The notes beneath the pieces were generated by a model that was not told where the DNA came from, searched no databases, and was given only the letters and a program-made list of their open reading frames with translations. DNA of 64,000 nt. It comes from Thermodesulfobacteriota bacterium. GTDB taxonomy: Bacteria; Desulfobacterota; QYQD01. A program made the translations under genes and the position numbers. This document shows, one piece after another, positions 45,012-54,624 of the stretch; position 1 is the first letter of the stretch, and the number at the start of each line of letters is the position of its first letter. The stretch covers positions 62,001 through 126,000 of the forward strand of contig JAVHLC010000008.1 in NCBI GenBank assembly GCA_031082315.1, in the 5' to 3' direction.

Positions 45012-45360
45012 GAAAGGATCGCAACAGGTGGAAGACCTTTTGTACCGGGCTCAGGGAGGCAATGAACAGGTTATATTGAATATTATCAACCTGGGCGAAA
45101 TCTTTTATCGCTGTGCCCGGGTGCAGGACATCTCCTTTGCCAGGGGAATTCTGGAAGAGATCAGGCTCCTTCCGATCAGGATTTATTCCTGTCCTGACGA
45201 TCTGGTTCTGACGGCCGCAGAAATCAAGGCCGGCTATCCTATGGCTTACGCCGATGCATTCATTGTAGCTACGGCTTTAAAAGAAAACGCTACCATAATT
45301 ACCGGCGATGCGGAGTTCAAACAAGTGGAGCATCTGGTAAAGATCGACTGGTTGGGCTGA
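44956..45360 (+). CDS. vapC: VapC-type PIN-domain ribonuclease toxin
   Basis: 134 aa, starting at GTG 44956 with AGAGG six bases upstream. PIN-domain acidic residues are all visible: LLDSFAVLAWL (Asp), NLGEIFYR (Glu), YADAFIVATAL (Asp) and ITGDAEF (Asp). VapC toxins cut specific RNAs, often tRNA or rRNA, in a Mg-dependent manner. Overlaps its antitoxin gene. The module lies near the left edge of the defence island and may help stabilise it. Confidence 0.92.
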   Translation: MKKKTLLDSFAVLAWLQNEKGSQQVEDLLYRAQGGNEQVILNIINLGEIFYRCARVQDISFARGILEEIRLLPIRIYSCPDDLVLTAAEIKAGYPMAYADAFIVATALKENATIITGDAEFKQVEHLVKIDWLG

Positions 45361-45690
45361 CCCGGATATTATTGACTTAGGCTATTTCAAAAATGCTACA
45401 CAAAAGGAGTAATAATTCACCGGATGCACGAATTACTGCGTATGGAATATACCGACTACACTGCTATCCCTTCAAATAAATACAAGCTCAAGCTTCCGCA
45501 AGCACCGGCCAAGGCCCCTAATCAAAGTCTTTGAAAAAACCTATACCTTGGATGTCTGGTGTGCCTACAAGCATGGGTCTATCCAGAAGCCTATTGCCTT
45601 CTTCACACGACGTCTAAGGGAGTAATGCGCGTCCATATATCCGTTTACTGAAGCCGGAATATCCTTGACCATCCGTTTGATTTCATGATA
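45361..45690. other. Scrambled DNA left of the defence operon
   Basis: No intact gene. Short coding-like snatches occur in shifting plus-strand frames: MHELLRMEYTDYTAIPSNKY from 45424, and LIKVFEKTYTLDVWCAYKHG near 45515, with stops between. The pattern suggests frameshifted remains of one or more small genes. Confidence 0.4.
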
Positions 45691-45843
45691 TTGCTCATCT
45701 ATTCTCACTCAAAGACAGGCCAAAAATGAAAACGCAGCCGGGATACAGGAATCCGGGTTGTCTCAGAAAGAACTGGCCCGACGGGTAGGAACATCCCCAC
45801 AGCAAATCAGCCGCCGGAGGCGAGACCATGAAATTATTTGAAA
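45691..45843 (+). pseudogene. Fragment of an XRE-type antitoxin or repressor
   Basis: In frame between two stops and without a start codon. It encodes NENAAGIQESG then LSQKELARRVGTSPQQISR, a clear helix-turn-helix of the HTH_3 type, ending in an Arg-run and TGA. The N-terminal part and any partner toxin are missing. A 38-codon ATG frame overlapping its end (45830-45942) is not otherwise supported. It lies convergent to the AIPR gene, 125 bases beyond its stop. Confidence 0.5.
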
Positions 45844-45968
45844 GATGGCCCGGTCTCTCACGGCTTGAAGGCTCCCAAGTTACTGAATTACTTAAGGGAT
45901 TGTCCCAGAATACTAACATTGCGACCTGTGAGGGGCTTTAAATGAAAAACTCAATGTTTAAGAGAGCC

Positions 45969-47996
45969 TTATGCCGTCTTGTCAGGACTATACTGCCAAC
46001 CACGAATCTCCGCCTCTTCCCAAGCTTTTTTGCAGGGAATACTCAGTGCAATGCTGGGCTCTTTCCCTTTCCGAAGAAATTTTCCCATATTAAAGCACTG
46101 ACTGCGCGCCTTCGGTGTCAGAAAATTGCGGTCCTTAAGCCACTTAGATAGGGTAAACCACGCCTCATCATCTTTACTTTTGCAGAATTCAATTGTTTCT
46201 GCTTCGCTTGAGATATTCGGGTTATATTCTGATTTTCTGCTTCCAAGGATATACTCATCCCGTACGTTTGCTGGAAGCGAAAAATTTTTCTCTTTCAGTC
46301 TGTTCCAGCACTCTTCCCTTTTGCAATACTCCGTTACATTCTGTTGTGTGTCACGAATATGATTATTTACAATTTGTGATATGTGTTCCAATACATCAAG
46401 AATCGAATCGCTGACTATCTGTTTCTGCCAAATCTTTTCAATATCAATCCGCAAATCTGTAAGGTGGAACAACCATGATAAGCTATAAGAAACAATGTTG
46501 TGATGATATCCTTGGAAGCCCTGCCTGCGAACGATCTTTTCCATAGAATTCCAGAGTATAAGTAAGCCAACTGTTTTTTTGAAAAAAGAAACCCAGTCTT
46601 CTTCTTTTTGTTCCCTCAACCATTCATTGAACCGTCCAAAATTTTTCTGTCCTCCCAAGCTAACTACATGTGGAAGTCTAAGGTATGTGTTCCAAACTTT
46701 TCCGAACTTGATCTTATCAAACTTCTGGTTTTTAGGTCTGAGAGCATCAAACTGACGTTTTTGTGCGGGAGTTCTGGCATTCAGATTCCTGAATTCTTCG
46801 TAACTGCCACGGGCACGTTCGTAGAACCAATAGGTCTGCTGGGAACCTCCGGTAGGGTCAGGCGCTAAGATGTTGTTAGAAATATTCTGGATTTCCGGAT
46901 GAGGTGCCTGATTTGCAGCAAGATCAGCCAACTGAACTTTATTCTGGGTATTTGAATACTCACTAATCTTAGGTACAATTTTGGGTATATCTTCCGGATT
47001 GTTTATAACTGTCAATTTCATCTGAACAAATATATTGTCAATATTTGCCCTATCTTTCTTTCTGGAATGATAAAGGGATGCTGTGGTCTGTCCGCCATTG
47101 ACGATTTGGAAATCTTCGGCACTAACCAGTCCGAATCCAGCTTCTGAAGATGTGACTTCAACACTTCTGGCAAAAACCGTAATGCCATTGTTATAAGCGC
47201 AGAACATATCTGGTTCCTTAAGTATGGTCTCTCTGATTCCCTTGTTGACATTGCCGCGAGCTGAAAGAAACACTCTCACATTCATATCGAGCATTTTGAT
47301 TCCCCATCTGGCATACATATCAGCAAGAGCTGAGCCAGGAATAAATCCAAGATAAGTAGAATAGTGGTCTGTTTCATTTTTTTTTAATACACATGGCAAT
47401 GGTCCACCGCAGTATTCCACAAACTCAATAGTTATCTTCTCTCTTTCCCCCGTTCGATAAAAATGGCATGTTCTTTCAATATCCCAGACGGTACGGATAA
47501 TTTCAATACCATCAATCTCATCAATATCCGCAGGTTTTTTTTGAGTTATTCCGTCTGTAATAACAACAATTTTTGCAGTCCGGATATCATCTTTGCATTC
47601 CGATATAAGTGTGGCAAGTTCATGTGCCTCATTAGAGATATCAATTTTGTTATATAAACCTTTAAGACTTCGCGTCAAAAAATTTGTCGCACTTTTGAAT
47701 AAAGAGTTGATTTCATCATTAGCAACTTTGGCTTTTGACGGATCATCATGATCCAAGAAGTGTGATACGATTAGTGTAATATCCTTAAATTCATCATCAT
47801 AATGGTAACCGTCGACTTTCATGCCTTTGCTCTTGTATGGACAGGGAACCAGACTCTCTATTTCTCCATATTCCTCCAGAATATTCCCCATTTTTTCAAC
47901 AAAGACTTCTTCTCTGAGTGCCTCATAGGCATGAGCTTCAGCCCTTATTTCATCATGAAAGTCTCTGGAGAAATCAATCACTTCATTGGCAATCAT
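45969..47996 (-). CDS. AIPR-family abortive-infection phage-resistance protein
   Basis: 675 aa. The central AIPR domain is recognised by FCAYNNGITVFA, FQIVNGGQTTASLYHS, VQMKLTVI, PKISEYSNTQNKVQLADL and HPEIQNISN, then YWFYERARGSYEE. An N-terminal region (DGYHYDDEFKDITLIVSHFL) resembles nuclease-like folds seen in this family. AIPR proteins are linked to abortive phage resistance and often sit in restriction-modification loci. It is the last gene of the six-gene operon, 4 bases after the PD-(D/E)XK gene. Its biochemical activity here is unknown; an effector or DNA-processing role is inferred from context. It is AT-richer than housekeeping neighbours. Confidence 0.88.
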   Translation of the reverse strand: MIANEVIDFSRDFHDEIRAEAHAYEALREEVFVEKMGNILEEYGEIESLVPCPYKSKGMKVDGYHYDDEFKDITLIVSHFLDHDDPSKAKVANDEINSLFKSATNFLTRSLKGLYNKIDISNEAHELATLISECKDDIRTAKIVVITDGITQKKPADIDEIDGIEIIRTVWDIERTCHFYRTGEREKITIEFVEYCGGPLPCVLKKNETDHYSTYLGFIPGSALADMYARWGIKMLDMNVRVFLSARGNVNKGIRETILKEPDMFCAYNNGITVFARSVEVTSSEAGFGLVSAEDFQIVNGGQTTASLYHSRKKDRANIDNIFVQMKLTVINNPEDIPKIVPKISEYSNTQNKVQLADLAANQAPHPEIQNISNNILAPDPTGGSQQTYWFYERARGSYEEFRNLNARTPAQKRQFDALRPKNQKFDKIKFGKVWNTYLRLPHVVSLGGQKNFGRFNEWLREQKEEDWVSFFKKTVGLLILWNSMEKIVRRQGFQGYHHNIVSYSLSWLFHLTDLRIDIEKIWQKQIVSDSILDVLEHISQIVNNHIRDTQQNVTEYCKREECWNRLKEKNFSLPANVRDEYILGSRKSEYNPNISSEAETIEFCKSKDDEAWFTLSKWLKDRNFLTPKARSQCFNMGKFLRKGKEPSIALSIPCKKAWEEAEIRGWQYSPDKTA

Positions 47997-48000
47997 CCCA

Positions 48001-49020
48001 TTATTCCCTGATTAAATCAAAATATTCAGAAAATTCACAAACGAAATTTCCACAAGATGCAACCACAACAGTATAATGAAGATCACCAATGCCCTGCGGC
48101 ACATCTGTTATGCGTGGGGAGCCCTCTCTTATACGAAAAAGCTCTTCTTTAATGGTTGTATAGCTGCTGGTGTAGAGATTTGTATGAATATCCAGATATC
48201 CGGCCTCTCTGAGTGACTGTTCAAAAATATAGGCAACGGGTTTTCCTGAAAAGATGCTTCTCAGAGACAGAACAAGATCGGGCAAGGTTTCGCCGCCGCC
48301 GCCTGATTTTCTAAGAGTAATTATAAGCAAATGCAAAGAGTTTAATCCTCGGTCATCAAGCTGACGCTCGTTATTAATCTGAACTTTGCGCGGTTCTTTT
48401 GTCATTGTTGTTTTTACTTCTACGACGTGACCTTTTATTTCAAAATCGTGGTAGTTGCGTCTGCAGCCCTTCCATGAATTAATAGCGGCCAAATACTCAG
48501 TACTTGCATGAATCATACGCCGAAGCCACCAAAGCTCACCATACAAACCGCGCTGTTCTTCTGATGAAAGCCCTTCCTGTCCGTATTTTTCAAAGAAGCT
48601 GCTCCATCTTGCGAGAAAGTTCGCAATTTCATTCCGCCGGCTTTCATTTGACAAGCAGCCATTGAGTGCCCGAATAAGATCATCACACACAGTTACAAAA
48701 ATATCTCTGTTTTCTCTTTGCTCGAGAAAAAGTCTAATGTGAAGGGTATTTTCCTTGGGAACATCCAGAGTTAACGTCTCAAAAGCCATTCCTTTCCACT
48801 TCGGATATTCGACTGAAAAAGAATCTCCTGCGCACCCAATCTCAACAAGTAATTCCCATACATTACCAGGGGCCACACAGCCAAGCCTGATCCCTGTTTC
48901 TGTCTCCAGGTCAAGACGGCGATATACTCGCTGATGAGATCCTGTGCCAAGCAGCAAAGTTCTCTCTAATTCTTCCCACAATTGCCTAATACGAAAATCT
49001 ACGCGGTCATCTGATCCCAT
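48001..49020 (-). CDS. PD-(D/E)XK-motif protein (DUF4420 type)
   Basis: 339 aa. The nuclease core appears near residue 200: YHDFEIKGHVVEVKTT, where the acidic residue of DFEI, the E-V-K triad and following Thr fit a PD-(D/E)XK site. QRVYRRLDLETETGIRLGC and SEEQRGLYGELWWLRRMI are typical of this family, which is found beside Z1 proteins. ATG overlaps the Z1 stop by one base (TGATG). It is probably the restriction nuclease subunit, cutting DNA when the Z1/GHKL ATPases signal non-self DNA. That function is inferred. Confidence 0.85.
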   Translation of the reverse strand: MGSDDRVDFRIRQLWEELERTLLLGTGSHQRVYRRLDLETETGIRLGCVAPGNVWELLVEIGCAGDSFSVEYPKWKGMAFETLTLDVPKENTLHIRLFLEQRENRDIFVTVCDDLIRALNGCLSNESRRNEIANFLARWSSFFEKYGQEGLSSEEQRGLYGELWWLRRMIHASTEYLAAINSWKGCRRNYHDFEIKGHVVEVKTTMTKEPRKVQINNERQLDDRGLNSLHLLIITLRKSGGGGETLPDLVLSLRSIFSGKPVAYIFEQSLREAGYLDIHTNLYTSSYTTIKEELFRIREGSPRITDVPQGIGDLHYTVVVASCGNFVCEFSEYFDLIRE

Positions 49021-51818
49021 CAGTACTCCTCCATGTAGACCGGTCCGGCCCAGTACTCAATGGGTACAGCGGTATCACTAAACGGAAAACTGATGGCAAA
49101 ACCAACCACTTCCTGATCGGTTAACCCATAATTATTCTTTGGATTGTCAATATCCTTGCAGGCGGGAAGATATATTAGGATAAGTCCTCTTGTCTTCGGT
49201 CTGACAGCTCGAATGGCCAAGGATGTCGGAAGCCTGTCCGATCTCTGCTTTCCCCGGGATCGGTCAAATTCCGAAGCCCTTTCAATTTCTGGCGTCGAGA
49301 GGTCCAATAATTCATCGGCAGGACTTGTCAGAGTCCCTATGGATATTTTGTCAGAGAGAACTTCAAGAGGAGTTCTCCTGACACATCCGATTGTATATTT
49401 TCCCAGATGATACTTATGCTCTGCGTCATGCAGGATATTGGAAGCAATAATCACATGCCAGTCAACGAGTTCGTCGTTCTTGTTCTGCCTCTCAATGAAA
49501 TCAGCAATCCGCGCAGGATCAACAACTCTTTTTGCGACATCCTGCGTAGCGTAACTCCTCAGAAAATTCAGTACGGGGGCTGCCTGAACTTTTTCCCAGT
49601 GATATCTTGGCTTTTCTGGATCTATATCTCTCGAACAGTCCCTACCAATTTGCTGGACCAGTGTCTGAAGTGCTCTCCGGTTGTTTTCAAGATGTCGTGG
49701 ATCGAATACAATTGTTTTGGGGAATTTGCCAGAAAATGAAATAGTGAGTTTCTCCGCATTTCTCGACTTGCCAGCCGAGGTCACTGCAAGTCTGCCCGGA
49801 TGGCTTCTTGCCTTTAGACCATAATTTTCAGGGGTACTATTAATGGCGACCATATATTCAAGCTCGTTGCGTAACTCCTGATTTGCAAGTGCTATATGAC
49901 GGTACCACTCTGCCAATTCCTCCGTTGTGTATATTCTGCAAAGGTCATTATATCCTTCCCTATAACCAAACCATCGTCCCATTTGCATGAGTGTATCATA
50001 CATACGGGAAGCTCTTAAATAATATGAGATTGTTAATCCATCCAATGTAAGCCCTCGGGAGAGTTTGTCGCCGCCAATGGCTATTACACTAATGCCCCTG
50101 TCTTCCCAAGATACATTCTCGCCTCTTTGAATTTTTTCTCTTGTCAGAGCATCCGCTTCCCTGTAGTCCAGAATATCTCCTATTTCTCCGTTTATACCCT
50201 TAACCTTAACCATTTTGGCAGTATTGAAGAGTTCTCTCTTAATCTCATTCCATGAAGGAGGCACTGCTTCGCTGAAGCCCCTTGTTTCCATATCTAATGA
50301 AGTTGGAACAATATCAGTTTCCCAGATTCTCTTAAGGTCAGATAACGAATCCGAACCAGACATAATTCTGGCAATAAGTTTTCGCAATTCTTTTTCAACT
50401 AGATCCCTAATCTGCCTTTGCACTGCAGTGAAGCGGGTAACATGTATAAGCATGGAGTTATGCACGACACCTTCTTTCCTGATTCTTCTCGCAGCGCTGA
50501 CGAGCAGAAAACATTTGATGGCATCTAACATCGATTCGGGCAGATCATCAACCCTCAGGTCTTTCTTGTGAGTGTCAGGAATTTTTCCTGAATGATCTCT
50601 TACATATCTGATCAACGGAAGCGGGTCAATGCTTTCAATCCCCTGCTCAGAATCTCCTGTGATTCCGAAAAGATAATCAGGACCGATATAGTTTGTGGGC
50701 TGAGGCAAGCTTATGATGAAGTGCCGTGGGAACAGATCGTCCCCATACCTCGGGTGATAATCATCTTTGTGGATGAAAATGTTTGCATATGGAGTCGCGG
50801 TATATCCAACATAAGCACTTTTCTGAAAACCAAAGAGCAGGGTTCTTATTTGCTTATTTGTTTCGGTTGGATTCCAATCCTCAATAATCCCATTTTCGTC
50901 TCTTTCCGGTTGTTTTGTGTTAACAGACGCGAAATCACACTCGTCATCAATTAGGAGCAATGGGATATCAGGGACTACCCTTCGGTTCTCAATATCTATC
51001 GTGCCGGGAAGACTATTAAGCCAGCTGACAAGGTTCTTAAGAATTGTCACATTCTTTTTCATAATTAAAACAATCGGATCACCTGTCAGAGACGGAATTA
51101 TCCCTGCTTGAGCAGCTACTGCTCTACTAAAGTCTCCATTTTGGCTACTGCTTGTAAGCGTGTTAACAATTCTGTGGTCAGAAAATATTCTTCTGACACC
51201 TATACGCCTTTCCTGTCCGGTAAGCCTCTGGATTCTATCAAGATCATAGCCAAGAAGCTCTTCGTTTAGGCGATCCTGAGTTTGACTGCGAAGACTATTA
51301 TGTATCCCTGTCAGTACGACAATAAATTTATAGCCTGCATCCAAGGCCTTACATATGAGAGCAGTATAGTTAAGGGTTTTGCCCGACTGTACACTACCCA
51401 TGACCATACCTCTCCTGTCCCACGTTCCCTCGCGAGAAGGATCTTCTAACCGGCTTATTATTTCACTTGTAAATCGGTCAAGGCTCTCGACTATGCTTGC
51501 TGTGCGGCCTTTGTAATTAATAAGGTATGTTTTAAGGTGATCCCAGAAATGCCACTGAAATTCCCTATTGATAGACATATTTGTTGACACATTAAACCAC
51601 TCTTCATGTCCCTCACTGTCTTCAAGCGTAAGGAATGAACCATCAATTGTTACAGTATGAATGCTTTCAATTTTGGAGAAAAGCTTTGCCTCGTCAATTT
51701 GCTCCTCCGGGAATGCAATGATCATTCTGCTGATAAAGTTTCTTATCTCTTCAGGTGTTACCTTTTTGTTGGCAAAATACGCATACGAAAGTTGAACAAT
51801 CTGATCAAATGTATTCAT
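49020..51818 (-). CDS. Z1-domain protein (superfamily 2 helicase-like ATPase)
   Basis: 932 aa. The P-loop in GMVMGSVQSGKTLNYTALIC is near residue 145, followed by FIVVLTGIHNSLRSQTQ. The Walker B-type PLLLIDDECDFASVNT and motif III-like YVGYTATPYANIFIH come next. The family-defining Z1 domain (about 400-640) includes SVIAIGGDKLSRGLTLDGL, YDTLMQMGRWFGYR and LCRIYTTEELAEWY. It is a DNA-dependent motor or clamp in restriction-type loci. It is coupled by ATGA overlap to the GHKL ATPase upstream and by TGATG to the nuclease downstream, so the three likely form one complex. Confidence 0.92.
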   Translation of the reverse strand: MNTFDQIVQLSYAYFANKKVTPEEIRNFISRMIIAFPEEQIDEAKLFSKIESIHTVTIDGSFLTLEDSEGHEEWFNVSTNMSINREFQWHFWDHLKTYLINYKGRTASIVESLDRFTSEIISRLEDPSREGTWDRRGMVMGSVQSGKTLNYTALICKALDAGYKFIVVLTGIHNSLRSQTQDRLNEELLGYDLDRIQRLTGQERRIGVRRIFSDHRIVNTLTSSSQNGDFSRAVAAQAGIIPSLTGDPIVLIMKKNVTILKNLVSWLNSLPGTIDIENRRVVPDIPLLLIDDECDFASVNTKQPERDENGIIEDWNPTETNKQIRTLLFGFQKSAYVGYTATPYANIFIHKDDYHPRYGDDLFPRHFIISLPQPTNYIGPDYLFGITGDSEQGIESIDPLPLIRYVRDHSGKIPDTHKKDLRVDDLPESMLDAIKCFLLVSAARRIRKEGVVHNSMLIHVTRFTAVQRQIRDLVEKELRKLIARIMSGSDSLSDLKRIWETDIVPTSLDMETRGFSEAVPPSWNEIKRELFNTAKMVKVKGINGEIGDILDYREADALTREKIQRGENVSWEDRGISVIAIGGDKLSRGLTLDGLTISYYLRASRMYDTLMQMGRWFGYREGYNDLCRIYTTEELAEWYRHIALANQELRNELEYMVAINSTPENYGLKARSHPGRLAVTSAGKSRNAEKLTISFSGKFPKTIVFDPRHLENNRRALQTLVQQIGRDCSRDIDPEKPRYHWEKVQAAPVLNFLRSYATQDVAKRVVDPARIADFIERQNKNDELVDWHVIIASNILHDAEHKYHLGKYTIGCVRRTPLEVLSDKISIGTLTSPADELLDLSTPEIERASEFDRSRGKQRSDRLPTSLAIRAVRPKTRGLILIYLPACKDIDNPKNNYGLTDQEVVGFAISFPFSDTAVPIEYWAGPVYMEEY

Positions 51819-53380
51819 TTCTTAAACCTCTCATGGGCATGATCATCTAAGTATGCCCTGTAGGCAGGATGAGTACTGAAAATATCCATGCCACAGAGTA
51901 TATCAGCGGTCTGCGCATGAGTTTTCCCCTCTCTGCGATATTTGTTGTAAAGAGCAAAGCAAATTTTAAGCAATTCTTTGGGCGGCAGATTCATGTCCGC
52001 CGGCAGGTCAGCATGGCAATCTTCATGTTCCAGCCCGTCCATGATAATGAGTCGATGGGGAACCGTACTTTCGATGACATGAAAGAGTTTTTTTGCCCAG
52101 CCCTTCTTATTGTCAACTTCTTCAAGAATTATTTTAATCACAGAGTTGTCCTGATTTATCTTGTAGAAAATCTTCTCCCCTATTTTCTTTTTAATCCACA
52201 CGTCATCTGTTTGTGGCAGAATTCCCCTCTTTCTTACGGCACCAGTTCTTGCCCTGTACACTTCCGCAGCCTTCTGCCGTGTAGCCTTTGCAATTCTCAG
52301 TAATTCTGCTTTTAATCGGTCAGGAGGTATTGCAACTGCCTTTCTGACATCAATAGACCATTCATGATCCATATCGTTTGTAATGTTAACTTTTATCCTT
52401 GCCAGCTTATAGTGTTCTTCTGCTTTCAAATCAAAGTTCAGATATCCACCAGAAATGATCATCCTGCGATTACGGTAAACATAAAAACCCTGCTGCGCAT
52501 TCCAACCTTTTGGTCCTGAGCCATGAGTGCTCTCAGATTCACTTCTTTTAGATACGTGAGGCAAAACATAGGGAATTACTGAAACCTTACTATCTTCATA
52601 TTTTTCAGAAGAAAGCTCCTGAGTAAAATCATTTTTTCTAAGATATGGATCCCAGGGTTCACATTTAGCCACGCCGAGAAAAATATTTATCTTTTTTGGA
52701 TGATGTTCAAGGTACTGATGAAAAACCATTTCAAGATACTCCTTAACAGTAATGAATTTGTCGAGAAATGCCTCCTCAGCGTTATAAGTGGTTGTCTCAG
52801 ATGTCTCATCAATACGATCAAGATTCCGCCAAAGAACAATTGTTCCACTCCCGAGTTCATTAATCCCTGAAAGAAGATTCATGGCATCAGTGGGCGGAGT
52901 TTTGCCTAGGAGCCAGTTACGCGCTGTCTGAACTTTGTCGAGATCCCAGAATCTGGTCGAGATTTTGCCATCTTTCGTTTTTGTCATGACAGTTAAAAGC
53001 TTGCATTGAGAAAAAGATGCTGTCTTTAGCCCTAACCCGAATCTTCCTAAGTCTCTTAAATCCCGTTCTTCCAAGGGGCTTTGAGTTCCCAGCCTCATAG
53101 CTTCAACCAGCCGATCTTCTGTCATTCCTGTTCCATCATCCGTAATACGAATCCATGGGTTACCATCATTCCATGCGTATTCAATCCAAAGATTTTTTGC
53201 ACCAGCAAAGATACTGTTATCAATAAGATCAGCAACAGCCATGCTGAGGTCATAACCAAACGCCCTCAGTGAGTGTATCATTGCCTCAGCCCGGGGCGGA
53301 CATTCTTCGAAATTCTCTTCGGCGTATGCTATTTCTGTTCGTGGAGGCTTTGTTTTCATAAATCCCTGTCGCTTACTCAT
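51815..53380 (-). CDS. MORC/MutL-like GHKL ATPase
   Basis: 521 aa from ATG 53378-53380, which overlaps the dcm stop (TGATG). The GHKL fold is clear: N box MAVADLIDNSIFAGAKNLWI, G1 box ITDDGTGM, G2 GRFGLGLKTASFSQC. A downstream domain has FYVYRNRRMIISGGYLNF then KVNITNDMDHEWSIDV, the S5-like transducer seen in MutL/MORC/Hsp90 relatives. The usual Glu that activates water (ELIDNS) is Asp (DLIDNS). It likely undergoes ATP-gated dimerisation on DNA, acting as a switch between modification and cleavage. Loci with this ATPase beside Z1 and endonuclease genes are known from comparative genomics. Confidence 0.88.
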   Translation of the reverse strand: MSKRQGFMKTKPPRTEIAYAEENFEECPPRAEAMIHSLRAFGYDLSMAVADLIDNSIFAGAKNLWIEYAWNDGNPWIRITDDGTGMTEDRLVEAMRLGTQSPLEERDLRDLGRFGLGLKTASFSQCKLLTVMTKTKDGKISTRFWDLDKVQTARNWLLGKTPPTDAMNLLSGINELGSGTIVLWRNLDRIDETSETTTYNAEEAFLDKFITVKEYLEMVFHQYLEHHPKKINIFLGVAKCEPWDPYLRKNDFTQELSSEKYEDSKVSVIPYVLPHVSKRSESESTHGSGPKGWNAQQGFYVYRNRRMIISGGYLNFDLKAEEHYKLARIKVNITNDMDHEWSIDVRKAVAIPPDRLKAELLRIAKATRQKAAEVYRARTGAVRKRGILPQTDDVWIKKKIGEKIFYKINQDNSVIKIILEEVDNKKGWAKKLFHVIESTVPHRLIIMDGLEHEDCHADLPADMNLPPKELLKICFALYNKYRREGKTHAQTADILCGMDIFSTHPAYRAYLDDHAHERFKK

Positions 53381-54624
53381 CACCTCAGATGCACGACAAG
53401 CTTTTTGGCAATTTTTTCTATCATGAGAGGAGGAACAGCGTTCCCGATTTGCCTGTAGGCAGGTGTTCTGATTTGCCCCTCCCTGGTCCCCTCGAAATAA
53501 TAGTCGTCAGGAAAAGATTGCAGCCTCGCGGCCTCCCGCACCGAGATCGAGCGGTTTTGTTCTATGTCTGGATGAATGTAGTAATGACCGTCCTTTGCAA
53601 GATGAGCCACAATAGTCTGAGAATACGGCATGTCTTCAACCACGACCTTGAATCTGTCAGTGAATGATTTTCTGTTCTTGTGAGTCTTAAGTTTTTCCGG
53701 AAGATCATTGTAGTCAAGTCGTATCCTGTCTGTGTTCCACTTCTCGACGGTGATTCTGTAAATCTCCTTGTCCTGTTCAGTATGCGGCCTTGTGACATGC
53801 TGGGTCAGAACATCAATTCCATTCCTTATTTTTGCAAAACGAAGATAATCGTTCATTGTTTCAGTGTATCGGAGATATTTGTCCTTGCCGTCTCCTGCCT
53901 GTAATTTAGGCAGGTCACTGAATATCGAGTTTACCTTATATTCGAAATTGACCCGGCCAGCCAATTCACCGATCGAAGGATTGAGGTCTTTTTTCCACCC
54001 TATTATTATTAGTCGCCTTCTGTTCTGAAGCACCCCGAATTCGTTCGCGTTTACAATAGACGGTTCAACAATGTACCCGAGCCGTCTGAAATATCTCTGA
54101 ATGTTCTTGAAATATTTGCCATTTTCGGCGGATAACAGCCCGAGCACATTTTCAAAAACAAACAATCTGGGGTTGTATTTCTTCAGAAACCTCCCGTACT
54201 GAACGTACAGATAGCTTCTCGGGTCTCCCTGCATTCCATTTTCATGACGTGCCCGACCTACTACAGAATATGCCTGACATGGAGGACCACCCACGATAAC
54301 ATCGATATCCTGTCTCTCAGCCAGTTTTTCAATGATCCGGAAAATCTTCTGATTATTTTGGTCACCAATGGGAAGATTTATTACGGATTCGAGAATGTGA
54401 GGAGGAATGAATGAATAGAGCTCATTCCTGCTTATTTCACCCTTAAGATATTTGACATAGACATCGGCTTTATTATTCTCTGTTAGGTAATAACAGGACA
54501 GTCTTGTTTTGAGGGTATAACATGCAGCGGGATCCACTTCTACATGTGCTACAGGTTCAAGGCCAGCCCTCTTAAACCCTTCTGAAAAACCACCTGCCCC
54601 CGCAAACAAGTCAATGTATCTCAT
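53380..54624 (-). CDS. dcm: C5-cytosine DNA methyltransferase
   Basis: 414 aa from ATG 54622-54624, overlapping the vsr stop as ATGA. A longer in-frame start at 54687 lacks a ribosome-binding site. All C5-methyltransferase motifs are present: I DLFAGAGGFSEGF, IV GGPPCQAYS with the catalytic Cys, VI FVFENVLGLL, VIII QNRRRLIIIGW, IX SVREAARLQSFPDDY and X QIGNAVPP. The variable target-recognition region lies between VIII and IX; the target sequence cannot be read from it. It would mark self DNA for the restriction genes downstream and create the 5mC that Vsr repairs around. Confidence 0.95.
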   Translation of the reverse strand: MRYIDLFAGAGGFSEGFKRAGLEPVAHVEVDPAACYTLKTRLSCYYLTENNKADVYVKYLKGEISRNELYSFIPPHILESVINLPIGDQNNQKIFRIIEKLAERQDIDVIVGGPPCQAYSVVGRARHENGMQGDPRSYLYVQYGRFLKKYNPRLFVFENVLGLLSAENGKYFKNIQRYFRRLGYIVEPSIVNANEFGVLQNRRRLIIIGWKKDLNPSIGELAGRVNFEYKVNSIFSDLPKLQAGDGKDKYLRYTETMNDYLRFAKIRNGIDVLTQHVTRPHTEQDKEIYRITVEKWNTDRIRLDYNDLPEKLKTHKNRKSFTDRFKVVVEDMPYSQTIVAHLAKDGHYYIHPDIEQNRSISVREAARLQSFPDDYYFEGTREGQIRTPAYRQIGNAVPPLMIEKIAKKLVVHLR

